A stretch of 29,192 bases of DNA, taken from contig JBDSJC010000243.1 of the NCBI GenBank assembly GCA_039917655.1, forward strand, positions 1-29,192. Direction: 5' to 3'. A program made the translations under genes and the position numbers. Below are positions 8,156 to 15,134 of this stretch, piece by piece. Each line of letters begins with the position of its first letter. Position 1 is the stretch's first letter. Under the pieces are notes generated by a model. That model had not been told where the DNA came from and did not search any database. It saw only the letters and a program-made list of their open reading frames with translations. This stretch comes from PNKC01 sp039917655 (lineage in GTDB: Bacteria > Chloroflexota > Dehalococcoidia > Tepidiformales > Tepidiformaceae).

Positions 8156-8551
8156 GTGCAGACTCGCGAAATCAATCCGACGCCGTGGCTCCAGGGCTTC
8201 AACATCAATCACGGAATCGAAGTCACGAGTGCGCAGCGCGTGCTCTACCTCTCGGGCCAAACCTCCAACGCCGCTGACGGTAGTCCACAACACGCTGGCG
8301 ACCTTGTCGCCCAATTCAAGCTCGCATGGGCGAACCTCAAGGACGCCCTGGCAGCCTCTGACATGGCGCCTTCGAACATCGTCCGCCTGAACATGTACAC
8401 GACTGACGTTGATGCGTTCATGGGCGCCGCTGGGGAGCTAATACCAATTTTCGCGGCTGATGGCTGCAAGCCGGTCTCCACGCTGCTGGGAGTCGCGCGA
8501 CTCTTCGAAGTGGAGCTCATGATCGAACTCGAAGCTACCGCGGTCGCGTAG
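8156..8551 (+). CDS. RidA/YjgF/YER057c-family protein
   Basis: A 131-residue protein of the RidA superfamily, trimeric enzymes that hydrolyse reactive enamine/imine intermediates; many subgroups have other or unknown roles. Visible features are YLSGQTSNAADG (31-42), the QFKLAWANLKDALAASD helix, IVRLNMYTTDVDAF, and the C-terminal VSTLLGVARLFEVELMIELE in which Arg115 corresponds to the carboxylate-binding Arg of active RidA. I choose GTG 8156 because AGGAGAA lies just upstream and this gives the family length; the frame is open further upstream but codes nothing recognisable there. It lies 170 bp after the LLM gene on the same strand and may belong to the same catabolic unit. Confidence 0.85.
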   Translation: MQTREINPTPWLQGFNINHGIEVTSAQRVLYLSGQTSNAADGSPQHAGDLVAQFKLAWANLKDALAASDMAPSNIVRLNMYTTDVDAFMGAAGELIPIFAADGCKPVSTLLGVARLFEVELMIELEATAVA

Positions 8552-8569
8552 CCGCGAAGGTCAGTCGTC

Positions 8570-9334
8570 CTACCGCACTGTCTTGCCGCCGTCCACGATC
8601 AGCTCCGCACCGGTGATGTAGCTTGCCTCGTCTGAGGCGAGAAAGAGGACGGCGTAGGCCACCTCCTCCGGGCGGCCGAGGCGGTGCATGGGGATCGCTT
8701 TCTCGCGCATTGTGACTGCCGCTCGCCCGTGCTTCGCCTTATCCGCGTCCAGGATCGGCGTGTCGATGGAGCCCGGGTGCACCGAGTTGCAGCGAATGTT
8801 GTAGCCCTTCTGCGCGCAGTGAAGTGCGACAGATTTCGTCAGATTGCGGACGCCCGCCTTGGACGCGCCGTACGACGCGTAGTCGGCCACGCCTCGAATG
8901 CCGGCGATGGACGACATGTTGACAATCGCGCCGCCGCCCCCGGCGGCTATCGGTGCGATCGCATGCTTGCAGCCGAGAAAGACGCTCTCCACGTTGACCG
9001 CGTGGATGTGGCGCCAGCCTTCCAGTGCGGCATCTTCGATCGTGTCGTGCGGGGAGATGCCAGCGTTGTTGACGAGGATGCTGAGCGACCCAAAGCGATC
9101 CAGGGTGTGGGCGATGGCCGCGCGCCACTGTTCCTCGGAGGTTACGTCGAGCTTCGTGAACTCCGCGCCGGGGCCGATCACATCCGCGACCGCGCGGCCG
9201 GCCGATTCGTTGATGTCCGCGAGCATCACGTGCGCCCCCTCGCGCACCATCAGCGTCGCCGCTGCTTTGCCGAGGCCCGAGGCCGCGCCGGTGATGAGCG
9301 CCACCTTGCCAGCGACTCGTCCTGTTTCTGCCAT
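8570..9334 (-). CDS. Short-chain dehydrogenase/reductase (SDR)
   Basis: A classical 254-residue SDR. The NAD(P)-binding TGAASGLG motif is at 15-22, an acidic Asp40 ends the second strand (LADINES), which favours NAD over NADP, NNAG is at 89-92, the catalytic Ser is in NMSSIAG near 141-142, and YxxxK is Tyr155/Lys159. The C-terminal ITGAELIVDGGKTV is typical. It oxidises or reduces a hydroxyl/keto group; the substrate is not predictable. The ATG at 9334 is preceded by GGGAGG; the frame is open upstream to 9499 but the residues there are not SDR-like. It is the last gene of a minus-strand set with a CMD-like gene (36 bp upstream) and another SDR. Confidence 0.92.
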   Translation of the reverse strand: MAETGRVAGKVALITGAASGLGKAAATLMVREGAHVMLADINESAGRAVADVIGPGAEFTKLDVTSEEQWRAAIAHTLDRFGSLSILVNNAGISPHDTIEDAALEGWRHIHAVNVESVFLGCKHAIAPIAAGGGGAIVNMSSIAGIRGVADYASYGASKAGVRNLTKSVALHCAQKGYNIRCNSVHPGSIDTPILDADKAKHGRAAVTMREKAIPMHRLGRPEEVAYAVLFLASDEASYITGAELIVDGGKTVR

Positions 9335-9369
9335 GACGTGTCCTCCCGAGGGATGAGTTGGTCGCCCGT

Positions 9370-9921
9370 TCAACCCTTCGGGAGCGGGAACTCGTCCAGG
9401 TAGTGCAGGTAGTCGTCCTCGACTTCGATCTGGAGCGTAGCGAGCAAGCGCACGACTCCGTTGTAGAACGAGATCGTCATCACCAGGTCGAGCAGACACT
9501 CGTTATCGAGTCCCTGCTGGAGTGCGGCAAACGTGGAGTCGGAGACCTTGAGGTCCGTGGTCATCTCCCGCGCGGCGCTGAGGACGGCCTTCGCCAGCGG
9601 CTCAAGCGAGGTGGACGCGCCGGAGGTCTCCGCCGTGATGGCGCGCATGTCGTCGTCGCTGACGCCGAAGTCACGCCCGATTTTGACGTGGTGGGAGTAC
9701 TCGTAGGGCGACTTCGCGAGGTAGCCGACCTGGAGGATCGCCATTTCGCGCAGCCGCGGGTCGAGGCGGCTCTTGGAGCGGATGAAGCCGCCCAGGCGCG
9801 AGAACGCTCGCGCGGCGTTCGGGCTGTTGACCAGCGCCTTGTTGAGGTTAATTTCGCGCGCGAGGAGGTCCTGGTCTTCTGGTTTGAGGTCTGATTTGGC
9901 GAGGTAGGGGACGCGGGCCAT
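9370..9921 (-). CDS. Carboxymuconolactone decarboxylase (CMD)-family protein
   Basis: A 183-residue all-helical protein of the CMD/AhpD clan. The core LREMAILQVGYLAKSPYEYSHHVKIG is split across two helices: the first carries LREMAILQVG and the second YEYSHHVKIGRDFGV. The E-x-x-H-H arrangement is common in CMD-like proteins, while the redox CxxC of AhpD is absent, so peroxidase activity is unlikely. Such proteins often accompany SDR and LLM genes in degradation clusters, with unknown reactions. The gene lies 12 bp downstream of the second SDR and 35 bp upstream of the first, so the three form one operon. Confidence 0.85.
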   Translation of the reverse strand: MARVPYLAKSDLKPEDQDLLAREINLNKALVNSPNAARAFSRLGGFIRSKSRLDPRLREMAILQVGYLAKSPYEYSHHVKIGRDFGVSDDDMRAITAETSGASTSLEPLAKAVLSAAREMTTDLKVSDSTFAALQQGLDNECLLDLVMTISFYNGVVRLLATLQIEVEDDYLHYLDEFPLPKG

Positions 9922-9933
9922 GGCTACTCCTTG

Positions 9934-10755
9934 TTATTCGTTTCCGGTTGCCCGGCCGGGGCCTTGGAGGGTGACGCCCCCGTCCACCACCAGAACCTGG
10001 CCAGTGATATAGCGGGCGTGGTTGGAGAGAAGGAAGCGGACGGCGTTGCCGACATCCCAGCCGCTGCCTTCGATACCGAGCACCGAGGCCTTGCGGCGCT
10101 GCTCACGGGCCGCATCACTCATGCCGCCCGAAGAGACCATCGGAGTGAATACGGGGCCGGGCGCAACACAGTTGACGCGGATGCCCTCTCGCCCGTGGTC
10201 AACGGCCATCGCCTTGGTGAGGGCGATGACCGCGCCCTTCGAGACCGAGTAGGCGGTCAGGCCGCGCGGCCTCAGCGCCGAGATAGAGGCGACGTTGACG
10301 ATCGCGCCCCCGTGGTCGCTCTTCAACATCGCCGGGATGGCGTACTTGGAGACGAGGAACATGGTTTCGACGTTGACCTGCATGACGCGGCGCCAGGTCT
10401 CTGCACGCTCTTCGACGACGCTGCCCCGGCTGCCGATGCCTACGTTGTTGTCGAGGAAATCGAGCCGCCCGAAGCGTTCGATCGTGTGGTCGATCAAATC
10501 CCGGCAGACGTCTTCGTCCGTGACATCGGCTGCGAAGGCGGCGGCCGTGCCGCCCTCGGCCTCGATCATCTCGACGGTGCGCTGGGCCAGGTCGATTCGC
10601 CGGTCGACCACCAGCACGCTTGCCCCGGAGCGGGCCAACAGCATCGCCGCCGCGCGCCCGTTGCCAATGCCGTCGCCTGCTGCGCCGCCTCCGGTGACGA
10701 TGGCCACCTTGCCGGCAAAGCCGTCGTCGTCTTTAGGGCGGTCGAGTGCGGTCAT
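9934..10755 (-). CDS. Short-chain dehydrogenase/reductase with extended nucleotide loop
   Basis: A 273-residue SDR. The cofactor loop reads TGGGAAGDGIGNG (21-33), longer than the usual TGxxxGxG, a variant seen in a subset of SDRs. The second strand ends with VVDRR, whose Asp favours NAD. NNVG (103-106) replaces NNAG, the catalytic Ser is in NVASISAL near 156-158, and YxxxK is Tyr169/Lys173; ITGQVLVVDGG closes the protein. The ATG at 10755 has GAGAGG about 5 nt upstream and is the natural SDR start. The same frame stays open far upstream because it runs into a remnant of an LLM oxidoreductase (separate entry). First gene of the SDR-CMD-SDR set. Confidence 0.9.
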   Translation of the reverse strand: MTALDRPKDDDGFAGKVAIVTGGGAAGDGIGNGRAAAMLLARSGASVLVVDRRIDLAQRTVEMIEAEGGTAAAFAADVTDEDVCRDLIDHTIERFGRLDFLDNNVGIGSRGSVVEERAETWRRVMQVNVETMFLVSKYAIPAMLKSDHGGAIVNVASISALRPRGLTAYSVSKGAVIALTKAMAVDHGREGIRVNCVAPGPVFTPMVSSGGMSDAAREQRRKASVLGIEGSGWDVGNAVRFLLSNHARYITGQVLVVDGGVTLQGPGRATGNE

Positions 10756-10757
10756 TG

Positions 10758-11061
10758 TTACCTCTCTGGGCGTGGGGTGGGGTCCGAACGGCGACGGTAC
10801 GCGCTTCGCCGCCAGACGCAAAGCACGGGCCGAGGGGTGCTCAGCCGAGGTTGCCTTTGCTCGGCCCGTGATCTCGGCCATCAACTCGATCGCTTGCGTG
10901 TCGCCGTTGATCGGCAGGCCGGTTGCGCCGCTGTCCTCCCGCGCACGATAGCGCTCGCGGATGCGCGCCGGCGTGCCAACGAGCGAATTGTCGTCGCAGA
11001 ATTGGTCCGGCACGGCTTCGATCGCCTCGCCCCAAACGCTTGTGCCTGTCGCTGGTTGCAC
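10758..11061 (-). pseudogene. C-terminal remnant of an LLM/F420-type oxidoreductase gene
   Basis: In the same frame as the downstream SDR, about 100 codons precede its start. They read VPDQFCDDNSLVGTPARI, RERYRAREDSGATGLPI and QAIELMAEI, which matches the C-terminal end of F420-type LLM oxidoreductases (a V-P-D-x-[FL]-V-D segment, the VGTP-x-x-[IV]-R-x-R helix, the last strand and the final helix). The N-terminal three quarters, with the barrel and flavin-binding loops, are absent: an in-frame stop lies at 11101-11103 and a divergent gene begins at 11133. A GTG at 11061 could start translation. I read this as a 5'-truncated gene left by a deletion; a functional LLM-tail/SDR fusion is possible but less likely because the SDR has its own ribosome site. 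Confidence 0.65.
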
Positions 11062-11132
11062 GGGACGGCTGAGTAGCGTCTTAAAACCCGACGCCCGAGA
11101 CTACCCCGGCATCATACCAGAGGAGAACCCCA

Positions 11133-11573
11133 TTGACTGAGAAGACCGCCGCCAGCGCCTGCGCCGAAATCGAGACAGCACACGCTGGCTACATGGCCGA
11201 GCTAAACCAGGCCGGAAGCGTGTGGGAAACCAGGTCCCCTTCGGGCGAGGGCGAAGATGCCTGGTCCGCGCGCCAGGTGGCTGAGCACATGGCCGGAGCG
11301 AATCTCTTTTTCGGCGCCGGCATTGCCGATGCCATCGGCGTGACCGCGCCGAAGCTCGAGAGGTTCGCACTTGCTTCCGCGGCGGACGCCAGCGCAAAAA
11401 CCGCCGAGACGCACACCGCCCTCGCCGGTGTCGCCGCGCAGGTTAGCGAAACCCAGATGGCGATGGAGGTCGATCACCCCCGCCTCGGTAAGCAGACACT
11501 TGGCGGTATCCTCGGGATCGTCGCGCACCACTACACCGACCACGCGAACCAGCTCAAAACGCTTCGCGGCTAA
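11133..11573 (+). CDS. DinB-like four-helix metal-binding protein
   Basis: A 146-residue protein of the DinB/YfiT-like clan. The putative metal triad is His52 in QVAEHMAGA and the H-x3-H pair His133/His137 near the C-terminus (HHYTDHANQL). Members include thiol transferases (bacillithiol or mycothiol dependent) and many proteins of unknown role, so no substrate is assigned. The start is TTG at 11133, preceded by AGGAGA at 11120-11125; no in-frame ATG is well placed. It is divergent from the truncated LLM remnant and converges on the nuclease-like gene 25 bp downstream. Confidence 0.75.
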   Translation: MTEKTAASACAEIETAHAGYMAELNQAGSVWETRSPSGEGEDAWSARQVAEHMAGANLFFGAGIADAIGVTAPKLERFALASAADASAKTAETHTALAGVAAQVSETQMAMEVDHPRLGKQTLGGILGIVAHHYTDHANQLKTLRG

Positions 11574-11598
11574 GCCAACTGGCGCAAGTCGGCTCGCC

Positions 11599-12474
11599 TT
11601 AGAAGGCAACCCGCGCCAGCAGTTCGTCGTAAACCTCGGCGGTTATCGGCCGTACCACCCGGCCGAGGCCCGTCCAGTGCTCCCACTTCCAGTCGCCGGT
11701 GGCTCGCGGCTGCGGCTGCGGCGGCGTGAGCAACGAACGCTGCTTGCTGGCGAGCATCAGGTGGTAATGCTCGGTGAGGGGCAACGCTTCGTTCACGAGG
11801 CCAATCCAATACCCCATCTCGCCGCCGTCCGTTGAGAAGGTGGTGCCCAGGTAGCGGTACCGCCCACCCATCGGCCGCGACGCGCTGTTGATATACCGGG
11901 CGGCCTCGCCGAACCGTCGCCGCACGGCTGCGCCGCCGAGCGCATAGAGCCGGTTCGTGCTGATCGCCTGCTCCAGCGATACGTTGCCGACGCCCAGGAT
12001 GTCGCGCTGTACGAACACCGCGTATTGCGCCGCCACGGGGTCCGGGTCGTCTTCCAGAGCCTCGATGACCTGCGCCCAGGTGACGGGTTGCCACGGGCGG
12101 GGGAGCCCCTCCGTGCGCAGTCCGAGCATCACAAAGGACGGCTGGATGCCCCATTCGGATGCTGCCCCTTCCAACGCGGGCAAGGCGCTTTCGTCCGCGC
12201 CCGCCTCGATCTGCACTTCGACCACTGCCCGGCGGCCGCCTTCGAACGTCAGCAGCAGGTCGGCCACGCCGGCATCGGCGAGCCTGGGCTGCACTTCGAC
12301 CAAGGCCAACGGCTCGCCGTTGATTCCCGCTGCGTTCGCGAACAGCGCCGTCAACATGCGGTGACCCTGGCTCAGAAAGTAGCCCAGCCCACTCGTGCAG
12401 TAGTTTTCGAAGGGCGTCGCTGGGGAGCCCGGCTGGAACGCGGAAAGCATCGTGAACAGGTTCGATTCGGCCAT
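11599..12474 (-). CDS. PD-(D/E)XK nuclease-like protein
   Basis: A 291-residue protein whose N-terminal half resembles PD-(D/E)XK phosphodiesterases: a helix FENYCTSGLGYFLSQG (22-37) with an early Glu, then GVADLLLTF (69-77) and RRAVVEVQIEAG (81-92). These supply Asp72 and Glu86 of the D...E-x-K signature, but the Lys position is Gln88. Similar E-x-Q variants exist in some members, so activity is uncertain. A later segment (PVTWAQVIEAL) and a C-terminal third of unknown type follow, with Trp/Tyr-rich GRYRYLGTTFS and GEMGYWIGL. Proteins with this N-terminal design are often found among defence or mobile genes, but no partner is visible here. The ATG has no Shine-Dalgarno; a GATACT box lies 7 nt before it. 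Confidence 0.55.
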   Translation of the reverse strand: MAESNLFTMLSAFQPGSPATPFENYCTSGLGYFLSQGHRMLTALFANAAGINGEPLALVEVQPRLADAGVADLLLTFEGGRRAVVEVQIEAGADESALPALEGAASEWGIQPSFVMLGLRTEGLPRPWQPVTWAQVIEALEDDPDPVAAQYAVFVQRDILGVGNVSLEQAISTNRLYALGGAAVRRRFGEAARYINSASRPMGGRYRYLGTTFSTDGGEMGYWIGLVNEALPLTEHYHLMLASKQRSLLTPPQPQPRATGDWKWEHWTGLGRVVRPITAEVYDELLARVAF

Positions 12475-12481
12475 TCATCTT

Positions 12482-12487
12482 AGTATC
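12482..12487 (-). promoter_or_regulatory. Candidate -10 box before the nuclease-like gene
   Basis: On the minus strand GATACT lies 7 nt before the ATG at 12474, the same spacing as other leaderless-type boxes in this window, but its first base departs from consensus and no -35 is evident. Confidence 0.25.
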
Positions 12488-12601
12488 GCCGCCCAACTTC
12501 GAGAGGGCCACAGCCGTGGGGCTACGCCGGTGACGCGGCGCTGCCGTCCCTTTGTAAGAAACCGTTCCAATCCCTGTCTCAGGTGCAGAGGAGGCGCCCC
12601 A

Positions 12602-12823
12602 ATGAATCACTACTTCGCGCAGCTCATGGAAAACAGCTTTCGAATCGAACGCATGAAGCGGCGGACGACGCTGCTCGCCGGGCTCGGTCCCTGTCCCACG
12701 CCAACGAGGGGTCGATTGTTTCAACGCAGGGTCCTCTCACTGGCGGCCGAAGTGGTGGTCGAGCATCCACGGACGGCTTTGCGACAGCAGGAAGCGACCG
12801 AACTCGAACCCCAGGCAGCCTGA
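12602..12823 (+). CDS. Small basic protein of unknown function
   Basis: A 73-residue open frame beginning MNHYFAQLMENSF, with GGAGG about 7 nt upstream of the ATG, which is the best evidence that it is translated. The composition is Arg-rich (RIERMKRRTT, GRLFQRRVLS) with a predicted amphipathic C-terminal helix (EVVVEHPRTALRQQE). No domain is recognised. It lies alone between two minus-strand genes. It may be a real small gene or a chance frame. Confidence 0.4.
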   Translation: MNHYFAQLMENSFRIERMKRRTTLLAGLGPCPTPTRGRLFQRRVLSLAAEVVVEHPRTALRQQEATELEPQAA

Positions 12824-12873
12824 CCAGCCGGGCTGCGACGCCGGTGACCGTGATCGTTGAGTCCGCGTAGGGC

Positions 12874-13242
12874 TCAGCCCTCGCGCACACCGTAGTCAAC
12901 CCACTGCGTGGCGAGCCTGAACACCCGCGTGCTTGAGACTTCAGTCAGTGCTCGCCGGGCGCGGAGAGCCTCCAGATACGCTCCATGGAGTGTGCGCGTT
13001 GCAGCGTTCGCTTCCGCGGGGAGCGAGGCGTCGTCGCGCGTCGACTCCCAGTGCGACATTGAGGCGTAAGCGGTGTTTAGGACCACTTCGTTGCTCGCCC
13101 CGCCGTGCATGTTCGTGAAGAACCCGACGATCTTGCAGCCGCGAGCCTCCATGTACGGCCAGATCGCTTCGCGCGAAAGCTGCTCGAACTCCACGAAGCT
13201 GCCTCGCCGGATGATAAAGCTGCGCTGCACAACCACGGTCAT
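12874..13242 (-). CDS. NIPSNAP-like dimeric alpha-beta barrel protein
   Basis: A 122-residue protein. The beginning (VVVQRSFIIRRGSFVEFEQL) is a strand followed by a helix, and IVGFFTNMHGGASNEVVLNTAYASMSHWEST (in parts, residues 38-68) has the strand, loop and A-Y-x-S-x-x-x-W-E order of NIPSNAP/Dabb-type dimeric barrels. Members act in degradation or stress pathways, mostly without a known reaction. The ATG is preceded by GGAGGG. The nucleotidyltransferase-like gene ends 34 bp upstream on the same strand, so they may share a transcript. Confidence 0.65.
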   Translation of the reverse strand: MTVVVQRSFIIRRGSFVEFEQLSREAIWPYMEARGCKIVGFFTNMHGGASNEVVLNTAYASMSHWESTRDDASLPAEANAATRTLHGAYLEALRARRALTEVSSTRVFRLATQWVDYGVREG

Positions 13243-13276
13243 TGCCGATCCCTCCAGTTGTCCGAGACTACCGGAT

Positions 13277-13885
13277 TCATGCCGTCCCTGTCAGGCGGCT
13301 GCGCCAGGGACTGGCGGGCTCCGCGAGGTTGAGGGCGTGGAGTAGCCAAGTGCGCTGGGTGGCAGCGAGCAGCGGCAGCGCGGCTTCGAAGTCCGCCTCA
13401 TCCTTCGGGCGCGGGGCCTTTGCTTTGAACAGCAACTGCACTTCGGGCGCGAAATAGGGGATTCCCTCTTGCCGCCAAACACACGAGTCCAGCGGGCGCC
13501 GAACCCTCGGTTCGCGGCGAAACACCCAATCGCCGGCGTCGCTCCCGTTCAGCATCAGTTGGAACCGCCACGGCTGACCTGGGCCTGCGCGGGCCCAGAT
13601 ATCGTGCACGCCAGGCGCCAGAGTTTCGCCGCGCGGCCACGGGCGTAGCGTGCCCGGTGGGTCTGCGGCGTGCAGGTCCCACGCGTTCAGGTGGGCCTGA
13701 ATCGTCAACTGGTCGCCGCGCAGCAGGCCGATATCCGTGTCGCCGTGGTCTCGAAACGCGCGCCCCACGAAGGCTTCGATGGCGTAGCCGCCGGCGACCC
13801 ACCAGGGTGCATCGAACCCCGTCAGCAATATGGCGACTTCGTCAGGCCGCAGCAAGTCCCATAGGCCCCAGGGATCATCAACCAT
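13277..13885 (-). CDS. Nucleotidyltransferase-fold protein (aminoglycoside adenylyltransferase-like)
   Basis: A 202-residue protein with the pol-beta-type nucleotidyltransferase core: WWVAGGYAIEAFVGR (28-42) contains the GG of the nucleotide-binding turn, and RDHGDTDI (45-52) carries the metal-binding D-x-D (Asp49, Asp51). This block resembles small proteins related to ANT(2'')-type enzymes and is common in Chloroflexota and Actinobacteria, where most members have no proven drug target; I do not infer resistance. The start ATG at 13885 follows GGGGGAA; an ATG at 13912 gives 9 more residues without a ribosome site. Confidence 0.7.
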   Translation of the reverse strand: MVDDPWGLWDLLRPDEVAILLTGFDAPWWVAGGYAIEAFVGRAFRDHGDTDIGLLRGDQLTIQAHLNAWDLHAADPPGTLRPWPRGETLAPGVHDIWARAGPGQPWRFQLMLNGSDAGDWVFRREPRVRRPLDSCVWRQEGIPYFAPEVQLLFKAKAPRPKDEADFEAALPLLAATQRTWLLHALNLAEPASPWRSRLTGTA

Positions 13886-13968
13886 CGGTTTCCCCCAATC
13901 GACCCGACGCATTCGGGCAAAGCTAGCACGCCGCTCTCACACTGCCACCGGAGTTGTTTGCGGTCGCG

Positions 13969-13974
13969 TAGAAT
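13969..13974 (+). promoter_or_regulatory. Candidate -10 box before the PPOX gene
   Basis: TAGAAT, 5 of 6 to consensus, predicts a transcript start near 13981 and a 23-nt leader that contains GGGAGG (13992-13997) before the GTG at 14004. No clear -35 hexamer is seen. Confidence 0.4.
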
Positions 13975-14003
13975 CGCGACCACTACCCAGCGGGAGGTGC
14001 GAC

Positions 14004-14426
14004 GTGGCACTGGCGATGAGCAAAGAGGAACGGGAAGCGTTCCTGGCGGACGTGCATATCGGGGTTTTGAGTGTGTCTTCGCCCGGCAGAGGGCCGCTTT
14101 CGGTGCCGGTCTGGTACAGCTACGAACCCGGAGGTGACGTCATCATCCTCACCGGCACGAACGCGCCTAAGACGCAGATGCTGCGAGAGCAGGGCCGCGC
14201 CACCCTCGTCGCCCAGACTGAGCAAGCGCCCTACGTCTACGTCGCCGTGGAGGGCTCGGTAACGCTTGGACCGCTCGCCACCGATGACTCGCTGAAGATG
14301 GCCATCCGCTATCTCGGCGCGGAGATGGGCCAGCGCTACGCAGATGGCGGCGGCGAAGGAAGTGTGAAGGCCCGGCTGACGCCCGAACGCTGGCGCTCCG
14401 AGGACTATCGCAAGATGAGGCTATAG
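14004..14426 (+). CDS. Pyridoxamine 5'-phosphate oxidase-family (PPOX/FDOR) protein
   Basis: A 140-residue split-barrel flavin- or F420-binding protein. MSKEEREAFLADVHIGVLSV, GPLSVPVWYSYEP and DVIILTGTNAPKTQML follow the usual strand order of this family, and VYVAVEGSVTLG is the central barrel strand with the TxG turn. Members bind FMN, F420, haem or biliverdin; because cofC and cofD lie in the same window an F420 role is possible but not shown. The GTG start is chosen because GGGAGG lies 6 nt upstream; the longer open frame upstream codes no family residues. Confidence 0.8.
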   Translation: MALAMSKEEREAFLADVHIGVLSVSSPGRGPLSVPVWYSYEPGGDVIILTGTNAPKTQMLREQGRATLVAQTEQAPYVYVAVEGSVTLGPLATDDSLKMAIRYLGAEMGQRYADGGGEGSVKARLTPERWRSEDYRKMRL

Positions 14427-14453
14427 CCGCCCTGTTCAGCCACTGCGCGATGC

Positions 14454-14459
14454 TACACT
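14454..14459 (+). promoter_or_regulatory. Candidate -10 box before the Uma2 gene
   Basis: TACACT predicts a transcript start at about 14466, leaving a 20-nt leader with GAGGTGA just before the GTG start at 14486. The first base of the predicted transcript is the A of an ATG that opens a 7-codon frame ending over the GTG. Confidence 0.4.
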
Positions 14460-14485
14460 GAATCCATGCCACACGAGGTGACGAA

Positions 14486-15130
14486 GTGAGCGTATTGCGC
14501 TCTTCGATAGCGGCGGTTGACCCTGACGTCCGATTGGAAGCAGGGGACGTGATGACGCGCCCGGAGTTTCATCGGCGCTACGCCCTGCACCCCGAAATCA
14601 GGTCTGCGGAGCTCATCGAGGGGGTTGTCTACGTGGCGTCACCATTGCGAGCGCGAGACCACGGATTTCCGGATTCGTACATGGGTGCCTGGTTGGCGGC
14701 CTATTGGCTGCACCAACCGGGCGTCCGCTCGGCCGGCAACAGCACCGTGGTCCTTGACTCAGACAACGAGGTCCAGCCCGACATCGTGCTCATCCGCGAG
14801 ACTGGTGGCTCCTCACGGATCACTCCGGACGGCTACATCGAAGGCCCGCCGGAGCTCATCGTCGAGATCTCGGCTAGCTCCAGATCGCAGGATCTGCACC
14901 AGAAGAAGAACGCCTACCGCCGCAACGGGGTGCAGGAATACATCGTCTGGCGCGTGCTCGATGGCGCGATCGACTGGTTCGCGCTCCAGGACGGCCAGTA
15001 CGTCGCCCTCTCTCCCAACGCCAGTGGCGTGATCGAAAGCGCCGTCTTGCCCGGGCTGCGCCTGGATGTGCAGGCGATGCTCGCCGGTGACATGGCCAGG
15101 GTGATTGCGGCTCAGTCCGCGGACGGCTGA
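14486..15130 (+). CDS. Uma2-family (DUF820) restriction-endonuclease-fold protein
   Basis: A 214-residue Uma2/DUF820 protein, a PD-(D/E)XK-fold family common in Cyanobacteria and Chloroflexota with largely unknown targets. The N-terminal part YALHPEIRSAELIEGVVYVAS is the family entry strand, QPDIVLI supplies the catalytic Asp, ELIVEISASS the Glu and following residues, and DLHQKKNAYRRNGVQEYIVW is the conserved K-x-x-x-Y-x-x-x-G-V-x-E-Y-W-like helix. The active-site set looks intact. The GTG start follows GAGGTGA and overlaps a mini-ORF stop. It converges on the GT2 gene with only 4 bp between stops. Confidence 0.85.
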   Translation: MSVLRSSIAAVDPDVRLEAGDVMTRPEFHRRYALHPEIRSAELIEGVVYVASPLRARDHGFPDSYMGAWLAAYWLHQPGVRSAGNSTVVLDSDNEVQPDIVLIRETGGSSRITPDGYIEGPPELIVEISASSRSQDLHQKKNAYRRNGVQEYIVWRVLDGAIDWFALQDGQYVALSPNASGVIESAVLPGLRLDVQAMLAGDMARVIAAQSADG

Positions 15131-15134
15131 AAGC

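Noticed and set aside
9931..11076. 381-codon plus-strand frame opposite the second SDR
   Set aside because: Antisense to an SDR with intact cofactor and catalytic motifs; no domain in its translation.
13277..13885. Antibiotic-resistance gene (aminoglycoside adenylyltransferase)
   Set aside because: Only the general nucleotidyltransferase core is shared; this fold is widespread in uncharacterised small proteins and nothing shows drug modification.
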